Below, piece by piece: positions 5,879 to 6,324 of a stretch of 6,324 nt of DNA (within the stretch, counting starts at the first letter, position 1; the number at the start of each line of letters is the position of its first letter). The notes under the pieces are model-generated. The model saw only the letters and a list, made by a program, of their open reading frames with translations. It searched no databases and was not told the origin of the DNA. Source of the DNA: Clostridiales bacterium (GTDB taxonomy: Bacteria; Bacillota; Clostridia; Christensenellales; Aristaeellaceae); assembly GCA_012514225.1 (NCBI GenBank), contig JAAZAQ010000025.1, positions 1 through 6,324 on the forward strand, in the 5' to 3' direction. The position numbers were made by a program, and so were the translations under genes.

Positions 5879-6324
5879 ATGGCGACGGAGGAAGCTGCCC
5901 TGTTCCGCCTCTTCGGGGCGCCGGTTTACGCCTACGGCCTGGCCTTGCTGCTGGGCTGCTGGGCGGGGCTGGCGACGCTGTTTTGCCTGGGCCGGAAGCA
6001 GGAGGGCGAATCAAAGGCCGCGGCCGTGGCGGGCGTCCTCGCGCTGCCCCTGGGGCTGGCGCTTGCCCGCGCGGCCTTCGTTCTGCTGGACCCGGGGTTC
6101 GCGCCCTTCCTGAACCTGAAAAACGCGCTGGACCTGACCGGCGGGGGCTTCGCGATGTACGGCGCCCTGCTCGGTATAATCCTGGCCGCGCTCGCCGGCG
6201 CCCGGGCCGGGAAGGTCCGCCCGGCGCGGATGCTGGACCTGGCGGCGGCTTCGGCCATGGCCTTCCTCGTTCCCGCCCGGCTGGGCGAAGGCTTTACGGC
6301 GCTGGGCATCAGCCGCCCCTTGAC
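5879..6324 (+). CDS. Lgt-like (prolipoprotein diacylglyceryl transferase family) membrane protein, divergent active site, cut by window edge
   Basis: The first 148 residues are visible. The pattern matches Lgt: VYAYGLALLLG (16-26) corresponds to the first helix with its Tyr-Gly pair, TGGGFAMYGALLG (87-99) to the GG-x-SFHGGLxG motif, and ARLGEGFTALG (133-143) to the GRxGNFINGE signature. Lgt moves diacylglyceryl from phosphatidylglycerol to the lipobox Cys of prelipoproteins. By alignment with E. coli Lgt, Tyr94 stands at His103 and Glu137 at Asn146, while Arg134 keeps Arg143. Lipoprotein transfer by this protein is therefore doubtful, and another acceptor is possible. The gene follows the glycosidase by five bases, so it is in the same operon. 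ATG 5879 has no Shine-Dalgarno sequence. A strong GGAGGAA (5887-5893) lies inside the reading frame, six bases before CTG 5900, so an unusual CTG start is possible. The C-terminal half is not visible. Confidence 0.8.
   Translation, partial: MATEEAALFRLFGAPVYAYGLALLLGCWAGLATLFCLGRKQEGESKAAAVAGVLALPLGLALARAAFVLLDPGFAPFLNLKNALDLTGGGFAMYGALLGIILAALAGARAGKVRPARMLDLAAASAMAFLVPARLGEGFTALGISRPL

Noticed and set aside
6175..6180. Perfect TATAAT inside the Lgt-like gene.
   Set aside because: No acceptable -35 box lies 16-18 bases upstream, and it falls within conserved coding sequence (Gly-Ile-Ile).

Overview
This window is a GC-rich stretch of bacterial chromosome (GC in the mid-60s percent by eye). 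It carries six protein genes in two oppositely oriented blocks. The protein families suggest a high-GC Firmicute of the Clostridia, perhaps a gut lineage such as Christensenellales or Oscillospirales. Three things point there: an ECF sigma factor beginning near FEQLAAPLE, an MMPL exporter paired with a secreted YhgE-type N-terminal domain, and a GT2-GtrA fusion followed by a NAGPA-type glycosidase. The taxonomic call is inference; no rRNA, tRNA, CRISPR, insertion sequence or phage gene is visible.

Left block, minus strand. The first ~289-328 bases hold the N-terminal part of an ECF sigma factor, cut by the left edge. A ~200-base gap (about 330-539) separates it from the next gene. That gap contains a 130-base segment with nested inverted repeats and two internal hairpins (396-525), the least explained structure in the window. 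Next is a two-gene operon read right to left: an MMPL/RND-superfamily membrane transporter (1448-3493), overlapping by ATGA a secreted partner protein (540-1451). Its likely promoter, around 3538-3543, is flanked by a perfect 7-bp inverted repeat, and two more palindromes lie in the leader. This arrangement looks like an operator.

Right block, plus strand. A good sigma-A promoter (TTGCAA, 17 bp, TATAAT; 3666-3694) drives a second operon. Its first gene is a family 2 glycosyltransferase fused to a GtrA membrane domain (3763-4875, TTG start). This overlaps by ATGA a membrane-anchored NAGPA-type phosphodiester glycosidase (4872-5873). Five bases later comes a protein of the prolipoprotein diacylglyceryl transferase (Lgt) fold, cut by the right edge, in which the family's usual His and Asn positions are replaced.

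Both blocks concern the cell envelope. The left operon probably exports a lipid, a peptide or another hydrophobic compound. The right operon probably builds and trims a lipid-linked or phosphodiester-linked glycan. The most interesting points are the structured intergenic element, the non-canonical Lgt-like protein and its coupling to the glycan genes, and the operator-like symmetry at the transporter promoter.
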